Below are positions 31,683 through 41,300 of a stretch of 54,669 nucleotides of DNA, piece by piece. Origin of the DNA: a virus; IMG/VR virus record IMGVR_UViG_3300035698_012362, positions 1-54,669 of that record; one strand, written 5' to 3'. The notes below the pieces were generated by a model. It searched no databases, had not been told where the DNA came from, and was given only the letters and a program-made list of their open reading frames with translations. Each line of letters opens with the position of its first letter. The first letter of the stretch is position 1. A program made the position numbers and the translations under genes.

Positions 31683-32795
31683 ATGAAAACCAATTTTGCT
31701 TTACTAGACGACGATTCCAAGATGGTTTGGTCGCGAGAAGTATGGCACCAAGCCCGTGAGAAGATGTTTACCTCACGTTTCACAGGCACTGGTCAGAACG
31801 CAATGATTCAGCGCATTCCAGAACTTACAAAGTCTGAACGTGGTCTAGAAGCTGTAATTACGCTTGTTCCTGATATCGAAGAAGATGGAGTAACTGGTGA
31901 TAACGAACTGGTTGGTAACGAGTCAGAAATGACTTCCGTACAGGACAAGATTCAGATCGATCAACTACGTAACGGTGTACGTAACACTGGTAAACTCAAC
32001 GACCAAGCTACTGTTATTCACTTCCGTGACCAAGCCAAAGATCAGTTATCTTACTGGCTTGCAGACCGTTGTGACCAACTTTCATTCTTGACACTTGCAG
32101 GCATGCCTTACACCAACCGTAACTCTGGTGGCACAAGGCCCGGTAACTTAGGTAATTTGTCATTCGCATCAGATGTTTCTGCACCTTCTAGTGAACGCTA
32201 CTTAGTGGTACAGGGTGAAAACCTTACTGCTGGTTTGGGTACTACTGACCTTACAGCTACTGATAAATTCGGTTATGCCCATATAGTTTATTTGCAGGCA
32301 TATGCAAAAACAAATTATGTGCGTGGTGTTCGCGGTAATGGAGGCTCTGAGGTCTACCATTTATTCCTACACCCTATGGCTATGGCATCGCTTAAGTTAG
32401 ACCCTAACTTTCTAGAAAACGCTAGACATGCAGGTGTTCGCGGTGATGGCAACAGTTTGTGGGAAGGCGGTGACACTTTCAAGGTAGACGGTTTGTTTAT
32501 CCACGAGTTCCGTCACGTACCGACTACGCTTACTGCGACCACTAAGTGGGGCGCAGGCACTAATGTTGAAGGCTGTCGTGCTATTTTGGCAGGCGCTCAG
32601 GCACTAGCTATTGTCGATCTTGACGCAGGTAGTTGGGATGAACGTGATCATTTCGATTACGGTAACAACTACGGCATCGCGTATTCTAAAATCTTTGGCT
32701 TTAAAAAGCCTAAGTACTTGTTTGCCAAGAACGCGGTTGACCGCGATACGGTTAAGCAGGATTACGGCACTATCATAGTTGATATGGCTATCTAA
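31683..32795 (+). CDS. Major capsid protein (DUF4043-type)
   Basis: 370 residues. Segments such as GDNELVGNESEMTSVQDKIQ, IDQLRNGVRNTGKLNDQAT and RDQAKDQLSYWLADR match the pattern of the DUF4043 / N4 gp56-type capsid family seen in several podoviruses. The order portal-scaffold-capsid supports it. It follows a 229-base non-coding gap with a structured RNA candidate; CCGGAG is the ribosome site. It would be the most abundant virion protein. Codon use looks like the neighbours. HK97-like fold is expected but not proved here. Confidence 0.88.
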   Translation: MKTNFALLDDDSKMVWSREVWHQAREKMFTSRFTGTGQNAMIQRIPELTKSERGLEAVITLVPDIEEDGVTGDNELVGNESEMTSVQDKIQIDQLRNGVRNTGKLNDQATVIHFRDQAKDQLSYWLADRCDQLSFLTLAGMPYTNRNSGGTRPGNLGNLSFASDVSAPSSERYLVVQGENLTAGLGTTDLTATDKFGYAHIVYLQAYAKTNYVRGVRGNGGSEVYHLFLHPMAMASLKLDPNFLENARHAGVRGDGNSLWEGGDTFKVDGLFIHEFRHVPTTLTATTKWGAGTNVEGCRAILAGAQALAIVDLDAGSWDERDHFDYGNNYGIAYSKIFGFKKPKYLFAKNAVDRDTVKQDYGTIIVDMAI

Positions 32796-32803
32796 ACAGG
32801 TGT

Positions 32804-32836
32804 TGGGGGGCCGTCAAGGAAGAGGGCGCTCCCCCA
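32804..32836 (+). other. G/C-rich hairpin after the capsid gene
   Basis: TGGGGG (32804-32809) pairs with CCCCCA (32831-32836), extended by one G-U pair, in the 62-base gap after the capsid stop. There is no U-tract. It could damp read-through or protect the capsid mRNA 3' end. Confidence 0.45.
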
Positions 32837-32857
32837 GTCATTATAGGAATACCCCCA

Positions 32858-33250
32858 ATGAGATTTAAGAATTTTCAATCAGAATTAGTAAGAGTCACGA
32901 CTAGTACCGGACACATCTTTGCTATCGAAGCCGGCTCAGTAAAAAATGCGCCAGATCATTTAGTAGATGCGTGCCTGAGAAAAGGGCTTGTCCCAGAAGG
33001 CAGTTTTGCACAAGACCAGAAAGGTTCTACCGAAGAGTTTGACGAGATTATTGATCTAGCAGTCGGTTCTTCAGACTTAACTGACAACCAAAAGCAGATG
33101 CAGGCGATTGGCAGTGCTGACAACCCTTTGGTTGAAAAGCAAGAGTTGCAGAATGCCGCCAAGAGAGCGGCTTCCGCAAAGAAAGCCGCTGCTACTCGAA
33201 AACGAAATGCCGAGGCAAAGAAAGCCAAGGTCAGCACGACTACTGAGTAA
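32858..33250 (+). CDS. Small protein after the capsid gene, possible head accessory protein
   Basis: 130 residues. Residues 1-50 (RFKNFQSELVRVTTSTGHIF) look like a beta-rich head; the last 50 residues are Lys/Ala-rich helix (KRAASAKKAAATRKRNAEAKKAKV), very basic. Small genes with this shape often follow DUF4043 capsid genes, so a decoration or DNA-contacting head protein is likely, but this is inference. Confidence 0.75.
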   Translation: MRFKNFQSELVRVTTSTGHIFAIEAGSVKNAPDHLVDACLRKGLVPEGSFAQDQKGSTEEFDEIIDLAVGSSDLTDNQKQMQAIGSADNPLVEKQELQNAAKRAASAKKAAATRKRNAEAKKAKVSTTTE

Positions 33251-33261
33251 AAGGAAAGCCC

Positions 33262-33945
33262 ATGTTAACCGTAGGTACAATTGTTAATTCTCGTGTCCGA
33301 ATACTATTACGCGATATAGATTCTGGCGGTACTTCGCACAAAGACCCCGAACTTATCGAATGGGTTAACGAAGGTGCTGCCGAGATAGCCCGTATCCGTC
33401 CAGAGGCGTCTAGTTCAACACTAGACGTTGTTTTAGTTGCGGGTGCGTTCCAATCAATTCCTGCGGGGGCTACTTTGCTTTTAGAAGTGGTAGGCAATGT
33501 AAACTTACCAGGTGGTGATTTGACTCGTATAGTTCGTCGCGTTGAGAGGGAGACTCTGGATAAAGAGAATGTAAATTGGCCTTTAGACACATCAGCTCCT
33601 TTGACTAAGAGGTTCGTGCTATCAGATACTAACCCTAGAACTTATTATGTATACCCTCCACATTCGGGTGTGACAGATAGCGGTCTAAAAATTGTAGTAG
33701 GTATGGCGCCTATACTTGTCGCTGATATGGCAGACGCTTTTCCATTACCAGATATATATGCCGCCCCTTTAGCTAACTATGTTTTGTATAGGGCTTTCTT
33801 GAAGCAGTTAGAGAGTCCTGAAGCACAGGCTAGGGCTTTTGACATGCTTAAGGTGTTTAACGAGCAGATGGGTGTTACTGACCAGAATCAGGAAATGCGT
33901 AGTGCTAAGAATAGACAGCCCACAGGTGCTAAAGGTGCTTCATAA
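33262..33945 (+). CDS. Head-tail adaptor-like protein
   Basis: 227 residues. An N-terminal helical region with RVRILLRDIDSGGTSHKD, then ELIEWVNEGAAEIAR, a central beta region, and a C-terminal helix (YAAPLANYVLYRAFLKQLES) match the DUF6682-type phage adaptor pattern. It overlaps the next gene by one base. Located after the capsid genes, it would bind beneath the portal and connect it to the tail, like P22 gp4. Confidence 0.75.
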   Translation: MLTVGTIVNSRVRILLRDIDSGGTSHKDPELIEWVNEGAAEIARIRPEASSSTLDVVLVAGAFQSIPAGATLLLEVVGNVNLPGGDLTRIVRRVERETLDKENVNWPLDTSAPLTKRFVLSDTNPRTYYVYPPHSGVTDSGLKIVVGMAPILVADMADAFPLPDIYAAPLANYVLYRAFLKQLESPEAQARAFDMLKVFNEQMGVTDQNQEMRSAKNRQPTGAKGAS

Positions 33946-34598
33946 TGAAATTATCCGAACTAGTGGAGGACATACGTAAGGACTACCCCGAGCCATTAGA
34001 CTCAGTAGTCTTGCGGGCAGTTAGGAAATCGCTAATAGAGTTCCTTCGTGAGACAGGGTCTTGGCGGTTTGAATACAATTCTACATTCAGTAGAGGCGAA
34101 AATAGATACATTGTGTCTCTTCCTGAACATACCTATATTATGGCTTTACAGCAAGTCAATTTTCACCCAGAAAATGGCAAGAGTCGTGTTCTTACTTCCA
34201 TAGACGGAGTAGGGTTATCTCTTAGTATCGAAGGAAAACCTTTACACGTTTACGCCACTGCTAGTGAACTACGTGTTATGGAGTCTGACGACGTAGGTGT
34301 AATAGCAGCAGAGTTCAAGTTGCAGGTCGATAGGAACATTCTGGAGATATCAGATGACTTAGCAAACAGATATTATGATATTATCCGCACAGGTTCAGTA
34401 TGGCATCTGTTAAGTACACCGGGCCAAGACTGGAAGCCTAATATGAATCGGTATGAGGTTGATGCTTACCGTATACTTTTTGATACTGAAATGCTTAAGG
34501 CTAGAAGAGAAGCTAATCGCAATGTATCCAAGCCCCTACGTATTGCGTCATATGGAGGAATTCCTTTTGCTAGAACTACAAGAAGAACTAGCTACTAA
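33945..34598 (+). CDS. Structural protein of the head-tail junction
   Basis: 217 residues. RKSLIEFLRETGSWRFEY near the start and DIIRTGSVWHLLSTPGQDW in the middle are the type of sequence found in short phage connector proteins. The C-terminus is basic (RTTRRTSY). Its 3' end overlaps the GNAT-like gene by about 30 bases. Exact role unknown; adaptor or tail-tube component is likely from position. Confidence 0.7.
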   Translation: MKLSELVEDIRKDYPEPLDSVVLRAVRKSLIEFLRETGSWRFEYNSTFSRGENRYIVSLPEHTYIMALQQVNFHPENGKSRVLTSIDGVGLSLSIEGKPLHVYATASELRVMESDDVGVIAAEFKLQVDRNILEISDDLANRYYDIIRTGSVWHLLSTPGQDWKPNMNRYEVDAYRILFDTEMLKARREANRNVSKPLRIASYGGIPFARTTRRTSY

Positions 34599-34935
34599 GA
34601 TAAATGCATGTTTATTAAGGTTGGCAAGATATGACCCACAAGCACATCCTGATTACGTCGCTGATAGTATTTTTTCTGGCGAGTCTCATTTACTTCTGCA
34701 TAAGGATGGGTTTAGTGTCGTCACCCCTCATTGCGATAGGGTTCATATCTGGATTTCTTGCGCTTATACTGGGCATGGAGATCTTATGGAGGGCTTTAAG
34801 GGGATTAAAGAATATGCGGAAACCAGACAAGTAGAGAGATTGACGTTTCATACCGAACGTAAGGGTTGGAAGCGAATTGCCGAGCGAATAGGATTTGTGT
34901 TCACTGGTGAGTTTTACGAGAGGAATATAGCGTGA
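34567..34935 (+). CDS. GNAT-like internal virion protein
   Basis: 122 residues if started at the TTG at 34567, which has GGAGG at perfect spacing; an ATG at 34552 in the same frame is the alternative. The order of strands and helices (FSVVTPHCDRVHIWISCAY, then a helix, RLTFHTERKG, RIAERIGFVFTGEFYER) resembles T7 gp13-like and other GNAT-fold phage proteins that sit next to internal virion genes. The acetyl-CoA P-loop motif is not obvious, so it is probably structural. Another ORF (34631-34834) lies wholly inside it in a different frame. Confidence 0.72.
   Translation: MLELQEELATKINACLLRLARYDPQAHPDYVADSIFSGESHLLLHKDGFSVVTPHCDRVHIWISCAYTGHGDLMEGFKGIKEYAETRQVERLTFHTERKGWKRIAERIGFVFTGEFYERNIA
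34631..34834 (+). CDS. Nested ORF for a two-transmembrane protein (holin-like)
   Basis: 67 residues, entirely within the GNAT-like gene in another frame. Residues about 6-27 (ILITSLIVFFLASLIYFCIR) and 31-52 (SPLIAIGFISGFLALILGME) are two clear membrane helices; the tail RALRGLKNMRKPDK is basic. An ATG with AAGG ten bases upstream could start it. The pattern matches class II holins, but shadow ORFs can also look hydrophobic. Coding status is undecided. Confidence 0.4.
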   Translation: MTHKHILITSLIVFFLASLIYFCIRMGLVSSPLIAIGFISGFLALILGMEILWRALRGLKNMRKPDK

Positions 34936-35498
34936 GTAAACCGAGTAAGCCTGAAACCCCTGTAAGCGAAACCGAAGCCCAAAAGAATCAGGTGTACTTT
35001 GGAAAAAAGGGGAATCAGTTAGTTAAAAAGGTTGGCACCCAATTTGTCCTTGATAATAAAAGGGACAGGTCTACTCGTGAGCGAGGCAAAGGCTCTGCGG
35101 ATATTGCTATAGCTAACCGTGATTCTCAGCGTAAAACTACAGGTGCCAACAAGTCTAAAATAGCTAAGATAGTAAGCGGCGTAGCAACAGAACAGGCTCG
35201 TTCCACCTTAGCCAAAGGTACGGCAGGAGAGGTAGCTCAAGGCCAGAACATAGCGAATGGGGCGAGTAGCACTGTAACTCAATTAAGGGATACAACTCGA
35301 AGCGCCATGAACATCTCAGAAATTGATAGTATGCGTAGCATGGATAAGATGCGTAGGCAGTTTAAGACTGCAAACGATGTGGTCGATGTGGCGGCGGCGA
35401 GTGCTGGATACGGTATGGCACACTATGACATAGGTAAATCTCGATCTAGTTATGACCCAGATAACAAAGTTTGGGATGAAAAAGGTAAAAAGATATGA
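34932..35498 (+). CDS. Internal virion protein, small (GTG start)
   Basis: 188 residues from a GTG overlapping the previous stop (GTGA). Residues 1-60 are Lys/Asn-rich; the middle (SGVATEQARSTLAKGTAGEV) is Ala/Gly/Ser-rich helical, like DNA-ejection proteins. No enzyme motif. Position at the head of the internal-protein cluster and composition support the call. Confidence 0.65.
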   Translation: MSKPSKPETPVSETEAQKNQVYFGKKGNQLVKKVGTQFVLDNKRDRSTRERGKGSADIAIANRDSQRKTTGANKSKIAKIVSGVATEQARSTLAKGTAGEVAQGQNIANGASSTVTQLRDTTRSAMNISEIDSMRSMDKMRRQFKTANDVVDVAAASAGYGMAHYDIGKSRSSYDPDNKVWDEKGKKI

Positions 35499-36205
35499 GT
35501 CAAGTCCAACGTATTGATGAACCAGTCGGAACTACGCAATCGACAGGCAATAGTTCCAGTAACGTCACAAGCATTACTGATGCACAGCTTGAGTATGCCA
35601 AGCGTAAATCCACAAATGCTATTAATGTCGCCCACAGTGCAGCTATAGATAATAACCAGAGTGTCGATGACCAATTAAAGGCTATGTATGCAGGTCAGCG
35701 TTCAAACTTTGAGAAGTATTATTCGCCTCTTATTGATAATTTAGAGGAAGAAGCCAATAGTACGGATATAGTCGACCAAGCTACTGAAGATGCCTCTAGA
35801 TTAGAGGGGCGTACTCGAGAACAGGTTAAACGAAATCTTAGTATGACAGGTGAGAGGTTGACTAACGCACAGAAAAGGGGTGTAGGGAGGGACATATCTA
35901 CCAATGTAAGTATTGGGCGTTCAGTTCTTACAAACAAAGGCCGAGAGAACCAGAGAAACTACAATGAGGCCGTTAACAACGATCTCATGCAGATTGGTAG
36001 CGCACTGGAATCTGGCAGTACTCAGGCACTCGCACAAATCGCTTCCAACCGCACTGCTCGCGAATTAGAGTATAAAAATGCGAAGCGTGGGTTCATGAGT
36101 AGTGTTTTAGGTACGGTAGGTAGTATTGCAGGAGCAGCTATTGGTGGTGCACCGGGTGCAGGTATTGGTGGTGCCTTGGGCAGTATTGCAGGAGGAGCAA
36201 TCTAA
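35495..36205 (+). CDS. Internal virion protein with Gly/Ala hydrophobic C-terminus
   Basis: 236 residues. The central part is coiled coil (residues about 60-190), and the last 35 residues (SIAGAAIGGAPGAGIGGALG) form a glycine-zipper-like hydrophobic segment. Such a segment is typical of proteins that insert into the host membrane during DNA ejection. Start overlaps the preceding gene by four bases. Confidence 0.68.
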   Translation: MSQVQRIDEPVGTTQSTGNSSSNVTSITDAQLEYAKRKSTNAINVAHSAAIDNNQSVDDQLKAMYAGQRSNFEKYYSPLIDNLEEEANSTDIVDQATEDASRLEGRTREQVKRNLSMTGERLTNAQKRGVGRDISTNVSIGRSVLTNKGRENQRNYNEAVNNDLMQIGSALESGSTQALAQIASNRTARELEYKNAKRGFMSSVLGTVGSIAGAAIGGAPGAGIGGALGSIAGGAI

Positions 36206-38268
36206 TGGCAGGTGCAGATTATTTCCTTCGCGGTCTACAAATGTGGAACGACAAAAACTATAAAGAAAAGGCTTTGTTGCAAAACGACAAGCAGTTTCAG
36301 AAGACTCACGCTTTGAATGAGCGTAAGCACGAACAGCAGGTTATTACTGATGCCCGTAACTTCGGGTTTGCGGGGGTTGTGGAGCAGAATGTAAATACTC
36401 GTCACGGCATAGATAACACTACTAGGAACCGTGGTCTAAGTATTGCTGATGAGAACTTTCAAGACAATATGGACTATAAGTACGCCAGTCTCAACCAGCA
36501 AGGTAAGCAACATACCTTAGACTGGCGTACTCAAACTGATGCCGCTGAGAAAAGTAATGCGTTAGGTTTTGCCAGACTCGCTTCAAGCAATCATTTTGCA
36601 ACACTGAGCGACAATAGGGCGCAAGGCAGGTTTGATTTTGAAAAGACCGAAGGTGACAATATGGTTGCGCGTCGCCAAAATGCGACTGAGGCCACTAGGC
36701 TTAAGGCACAAGAATCTCAAGAACGGTCTGACAATATAACCAACATCCAAAACCAGAAGCAAGCATTTGAAGAAACTATGGCTTCCGGTGAAAATGTAGA
36801 CGTTACTGACCTATTCATGCCCCAGTCAGTAGACAACGAAGTTATAAACGGAGCTAGGGGTAACAGTGGTAGTGGAGAGGGTATTTACGCTCGTAAGGAT
36901 GGGGACTTTACTTTTCTTTCAACCAAGAGCAAAGAAGGTAAGGGTTTTCTACCGTTTACAGTAGACCCTAGTGTTAATGAATCCGAGCAGCTGCGCATCC
37001 CTAACGACCAACTCTATGCAGTAATGCACAAGGTATCTAGTCTTATGGGAGAGGCGGTAGATATCGATGAAGATGGCGCACTTATGTCAGCCATCTTAGA
37101 TGATAGCGCAGGTCTTGTTGTAGATGGCAACGAAGTAATAACATCAGAGCAATTTGAAGTCCGCGAGAATGCTCGTGAAAAAATGAGACTGTACAAAGAA
37201 AATGATGCGAAGTTTAAAGCGGAACAAGAAAGAGTCAACAAGCATAACAAAGGGGAACAGGCCAAGTTAGATGCGGCGCCTATAAGCGGCCACTTTGGGA
37301 AAGGTCCGGGTAGTATAGATAAAGCTGTCAATTCAGCTTTTGACTTTGTATCAGATGCACACCCTGCATCTCAATCGGTCAGTGCTATAAAGTATAGCAG
37401 TGCAAAAATCGTAGATTTTGCTATGGGGGAAGATGTCGAGTTTTTGAAAAGCCCTGCTATGGCCAAGTCCGCTACCCCAGAGAATAGAGAGCTATCGTGG
37501 AAAGACTTTGTTGGTCAGGAGACTAAGAACTCAAGTCTAGATACGAGTGACAAGGCATACCTTACTAAGATGTTCGGTGATACCTCAACTGCGCTCAATG
37601 CCACCAAAGATAAAAGAAAAAAAGTTATTGACCTAATGATTAAGTCAGGTTCGCCCTTAGACGCGTCTAGTGGTACGAATTATGTAAACACAGGCACGTT
37701 TGCGAGTAGAGCAGAGTTAGATGCTTTGGGACTTGATACTAGGACTAAGCAGTTGGCTTACGCACAAGGGGTTGCTGACCTACAGGAAACGTACAACGAC
37801 ATGGAAGAAGGTAATGATCTTACTTACAGTAATTACCTTAAAGATTCGACACCTGTGTTTAAGCAGTTAGCAGAGGCCATGACCCGTGTAGGTGTAGATG
37901 ACCGAGGGCAGGAGGTAAGTAATACCGTTGCGGATATGCAGTCTTTGACAGCCAACTTCATCATGGCTAATGACTTAGGTCTAGAAACTGTATTAGGCTT
38001 TGAAGGTGCAACTGCTTTTGGTGGACTATATAAGCTTACTAAGGGTTTACAGAATAGCGATATTCTTCCAGAAGGCAAAAAGATAAACTCACTTAGTGTG
38101 GCATATAGTATGTTGGCTAACAAAATAGACATGAGTGATGTAAAGGCACAGGAGCAGCACTTGGCCGATATAGTCACGTTCGGAAAGCAGAACGGTATCT
38201 CAAATCTCGATATGGCGGCTAGCGCGTTCATTGATAGAGTCAAAGAGCAAACAACAGCCAAATCTTAA
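36205..38268 (+). CDS. Large internal virion protein
   Basis: 687 residues, largely helical, Asp/Asn/Gln-rich, with repeated short coiled-coil segments near residues 1-200. The first 160 residues have many Gln/Asn/Arg (NDKQFQKTHALNERKHEQQV). It overlaps its neighbours (TAATG at 36205). No transglycosylase or protease motif is apparent. Its size and position between the small ejection proteins and the giant protein fit an ejection-channel component such as T7 gp15/gp16-like parts. Confidence 0.72.
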   Translation: MAGADYFLRGLQMWNDKNYKEKALLQNDKQFQKTHALNERKHEQQVITDARNFGFAGVVEQNVNTRHGIDNTTRNRGLSIADENFQDNMDYKYASLNQQGKQHTLDWRTQTDAAEKSNALGFARLASSNHFATLSDNRAQGRFDFEKTEGDNMVARRQNATEATRLKAQESQERSDNITNIQNQKQAFEETMASGENVDVTDLFMPQSVDNEVINGARGNSGSGEGIYARKDGDFTFLSTKSKEGKGFLPFTVDPSVNESEQLRIPNDQLYAVMHKVSSLMGEAVDIDEDGALMSAILDDSAGLVVDGNEVITSEQFEVRENAREKMRLYKENDAKFKAEQERVNKHNKGEQAKLDAAPISGHFGKGPGSIDKAVNSAFDFVSDAHPASQSVSAIKYSSAKIVDFAMGEDVEFLKSPAMAKSATPENRELSWKDFVGQETKNSSLDTSDKAYLTKMFGDTSTALNATKDKRKKVIDLMIKSGSPLDASSGTNYVNTGTFASRAELDALGLDTRTKQLAYAQGVADLQETYNDMEEGNDLTYSNYLKDSTPVFKQLAEAMTRVGVDDRGQEVSNTVADMQSLTANFIMANDLGLETVLGFEGATAFGGLYKLTKGLQNSDILPEGKKINSLSVAYSMLANKIDMSDVKAQEQHLADIVTFGKQNGISNLDMAASAFIDRVKEQTTAKS

Positions 38269-38289
38269 ACGATAATTCATAAATATTAG

Positions 38290-38319
38290 TAATGGTGCTA
38301 ATATTGGCACAGGCCATTA
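38290..38319 (+). promoter_or_regulatory. Dyad overlapping a candidate extended -10
   Basis: TAATGG/CCATTA (38290-38295, 38314-38319) with inner TGC/GCA (38296-38298, 38307-38309) flanks TGCTAATAT (38296-38304), an extended -10 like those before 25476 and 50453. The ATG of the giant gene is at 38334. Could be a promoter with an operator, or an RNA hairpin. Confidence 0.35.
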
Positions 38320-38333
38320 CTTAGGAACTATTT

Positions 38334-41300
38334 ATGAATTTGCTTGAGCAACTAATCGCAGAAGGTAAAAATGTCGACGGTGATACCGTCTACTCAGGCG
38401 AAGGCGATGACAAGGTAGGCCATCGTGCTTTAGGTTTCAACTCCCCCGAAATCACTAAGAACCACCCCAATGCCGAAGGCGCCAAAAACTTATTATCTGA
38501 GTTAGTCCAAGAAGGGGCCAAAGCCAATGATACTGGCGATCAAGGGCATTACGGCAGAGAACTTACAGATATAACCTACCCTGACGGCGAAAATGTTTCC
38601 AGTAATCTTATAGCGGGAGGCATGGCATCCCCTACACTTAGTTCCAATCAAGCAGAACAAGACAGTGAAATGTACGGAAATATTCGGCAGGCGTTCGGTA
38701 TGGAAAGGACTACTGACGAAACGATTAACCGGTACACAAGTGGCAGGGAATCTATTGATGACATGATCATACAGATTGGCCGAAGAATAAATGGTCAAAA
38801 AAGCGGTATATCCGATAGCCGTGGCTCACTGTCTCGCTCATGGGACAGAGGTGAAGAAGATGCTAAGATGTCACTTGGTGGGGCTATAAATTACATAGGT
38901 GACCGCCTTGATAGTGACATCATGCGAAACTATGGTAAGGAAATGTTTACCGAGGCACAGAATGCTAATACTTTCAATTCCAGAGCTATTGAAACTTACG
39001 AAGAAATCGAGGATGCAGGTGATGCGTTTACTTACGGTGTAGAAACATTCGGTGAAGCATTACCTGGTCTTTTAGTAGATGTAGGGATTACGGCCGCAAC
39101 ACTTGGTGCTTCTGCTCCAGCCATATTAGCGAGAAGGGTTGCTAGTACTGCGTTAAGTAAGATGATTGCGAGCAGAGCTGCTACTGGCGCAGGTATTTCG
39201 GCAGGTATTCAGTCAGGTGGTGCTATGGAGGCTGAATTAGAAGCACAAGGAAGCGAGAACAACCCTTTTGCTTCTTTAGGTGCAGGCATTGTATCCGGTG
39301 CTATGACGAAACTTCCAGTAGGCGTAGTACTAGACAGGGTTCTTGGATCATTAGATTCAAAAGCGGGTAAGTTTGTCGGTGAAAAAATTATAAAAGGTTT
39401 CCAAACTGCGGGTATCGGTGCTGCGGTAGAAATGCCTACATCGTTCGTAGAGTCCCTATCAAGTCAAATGATTCAGAATATCGCCCTTAAAAAAGAGAAT
39501 GCTGAAGTCGACCTTAATATGGTCATAGATGACTCACTCAGAGGGATGTTCGGCGGAGCTGCGTTCGGTGGAGGGTCTTATGCCATTGCAAACGGTGTTA
39601 AGTATAGCTATGACAAAGCCAAAGAAAAAATGGAGTGGGATGGTTGGGAGCGTGATGAAGAGGGAAATATCAAGAAATACGAGAGTGAAGTCCCTGCACC
39701 AAACGAGGCCCCTATAAGTGAAGAAGATTCTAAGCGTATGGATGATGCCATCGATGCAGGTACTTATGAAAAAGGCAATGAGGAGGCTAAGGATAAGTAC
39801 TGGAAGGATAATAATGAAAAGTACGGTAAGGACAACGATTGGTCTGAGAAGTATGGACAAGACCACACTGACCTGCCGAACCTGAACTCTAAAGACTATG
39901 AAAGGGTGGAGGGCGTACTTCTAAAAGAAGGTAAGCCAATTACCTATAAAGAGGTAGAGAGTGCCATAGAGAACGGTAGCATAACCGAAGATGAAGTAAC
40001 ACGTTATTTGATGGATGATGTATCTGGGCAGGACAATGATGTTATAGGTAAGTACGATGTTGACCAATACACGACTTGGCTAGGTGAGGCTTTTTACCGC
40101 GTGATGGATAAGGTGCGTAATAATGAGATTAAGCTACCTAAGAAAACACTAGCTTTGCTCGCCCAAGCGGATAAGACAAAGAATACTGAGGACGTGAAAA
40201 AAGCTATCAAAGCTATCTCGCCTAGACTTCACGGTTTTATAAATAGGAAAGCCAAATCTTTTAAGACCAAAGAAATGTGGCAGAGTTTCCGTAGCCCTGA
40301 GACTAAGAAAACAGCCAAAGATGTAGGTGCATCCAAGCGTGAGGCGGCAGGTAAAGATCCCATTAAGAAGGTTAAGGATCCTATTACCACCAAACAGGGC
40401 GAGAATGAGACTACTGGAAAGTCTGACCTTGAGCTATCTAAGGAAGGTGTTACACCTGATACTTCAGAGGCCAAGCCTAAAACCATTCAGCAAAGAGTTA
40501 AGAAAGCGGAGGAAGTCGAGAAGTCCATGCGAGAGAAGCTCGTCACTATCATTAGTAAAATATTTGATCGCGAGAATGACACTTCTAAGAACAGTGAGGG
40601 TTCTAAGTCTATGGTTCCCGAAAAGGCTTCATATAAGGAACAACTTAAGTTTATAGCTAAAGCTTTGGTTACTTCTACACCAAGCGATAGAACTGAGTTT
40701 GAGCGAAAGCAAATCGCGGCCAGTAGAGACTTAGAGGCAGTCGATGAGGCCACAGTATGGTCGGATTTAAAGGATATTGCGGTTGCCTACTTAGGCGAAG
40801 ACTACAATGACACAAAGATTGACAAGGTTTTGTTTAATCTTACCGATGATGAAAAGCAAAAGATTACTTTTGCTGAAGTATATGATGAATCTGGATATTT
40901 ATTTTTTTCGCGTAAGGAAGATAGTCCTGCACCTAAAAACCCTTCGACAGACCTTCCTAAGTTCATGCTTGAACCTGACGCGGAAGACAGAGTCAATAAT
41001 GATACGAACCAAAAGTTAAAAGAAGAAGCGCTATTTAAAGTAGCCAAGGCAAGGCTTATACATAAAATATTAGATACTGCGCTCAATTCTAATAAGAATG
41101 ATATTAAAGCCGCGACTAAGGCTGAAGGCAAAAAAAGTGCCCCTGCTAAGCAAACGCCAGCTACTACGTTTGAACGTATGAAAAAAGAGGCAGGTAATAA
41201 AGACGGCGATGCTCAGATAAAGTCACTTTACGAATCTGTTAAAAGTGCGATGGGCAGTAAGGACAAGAAAGTTATTGCCGCAGTCAAAGTGATATTGGAT

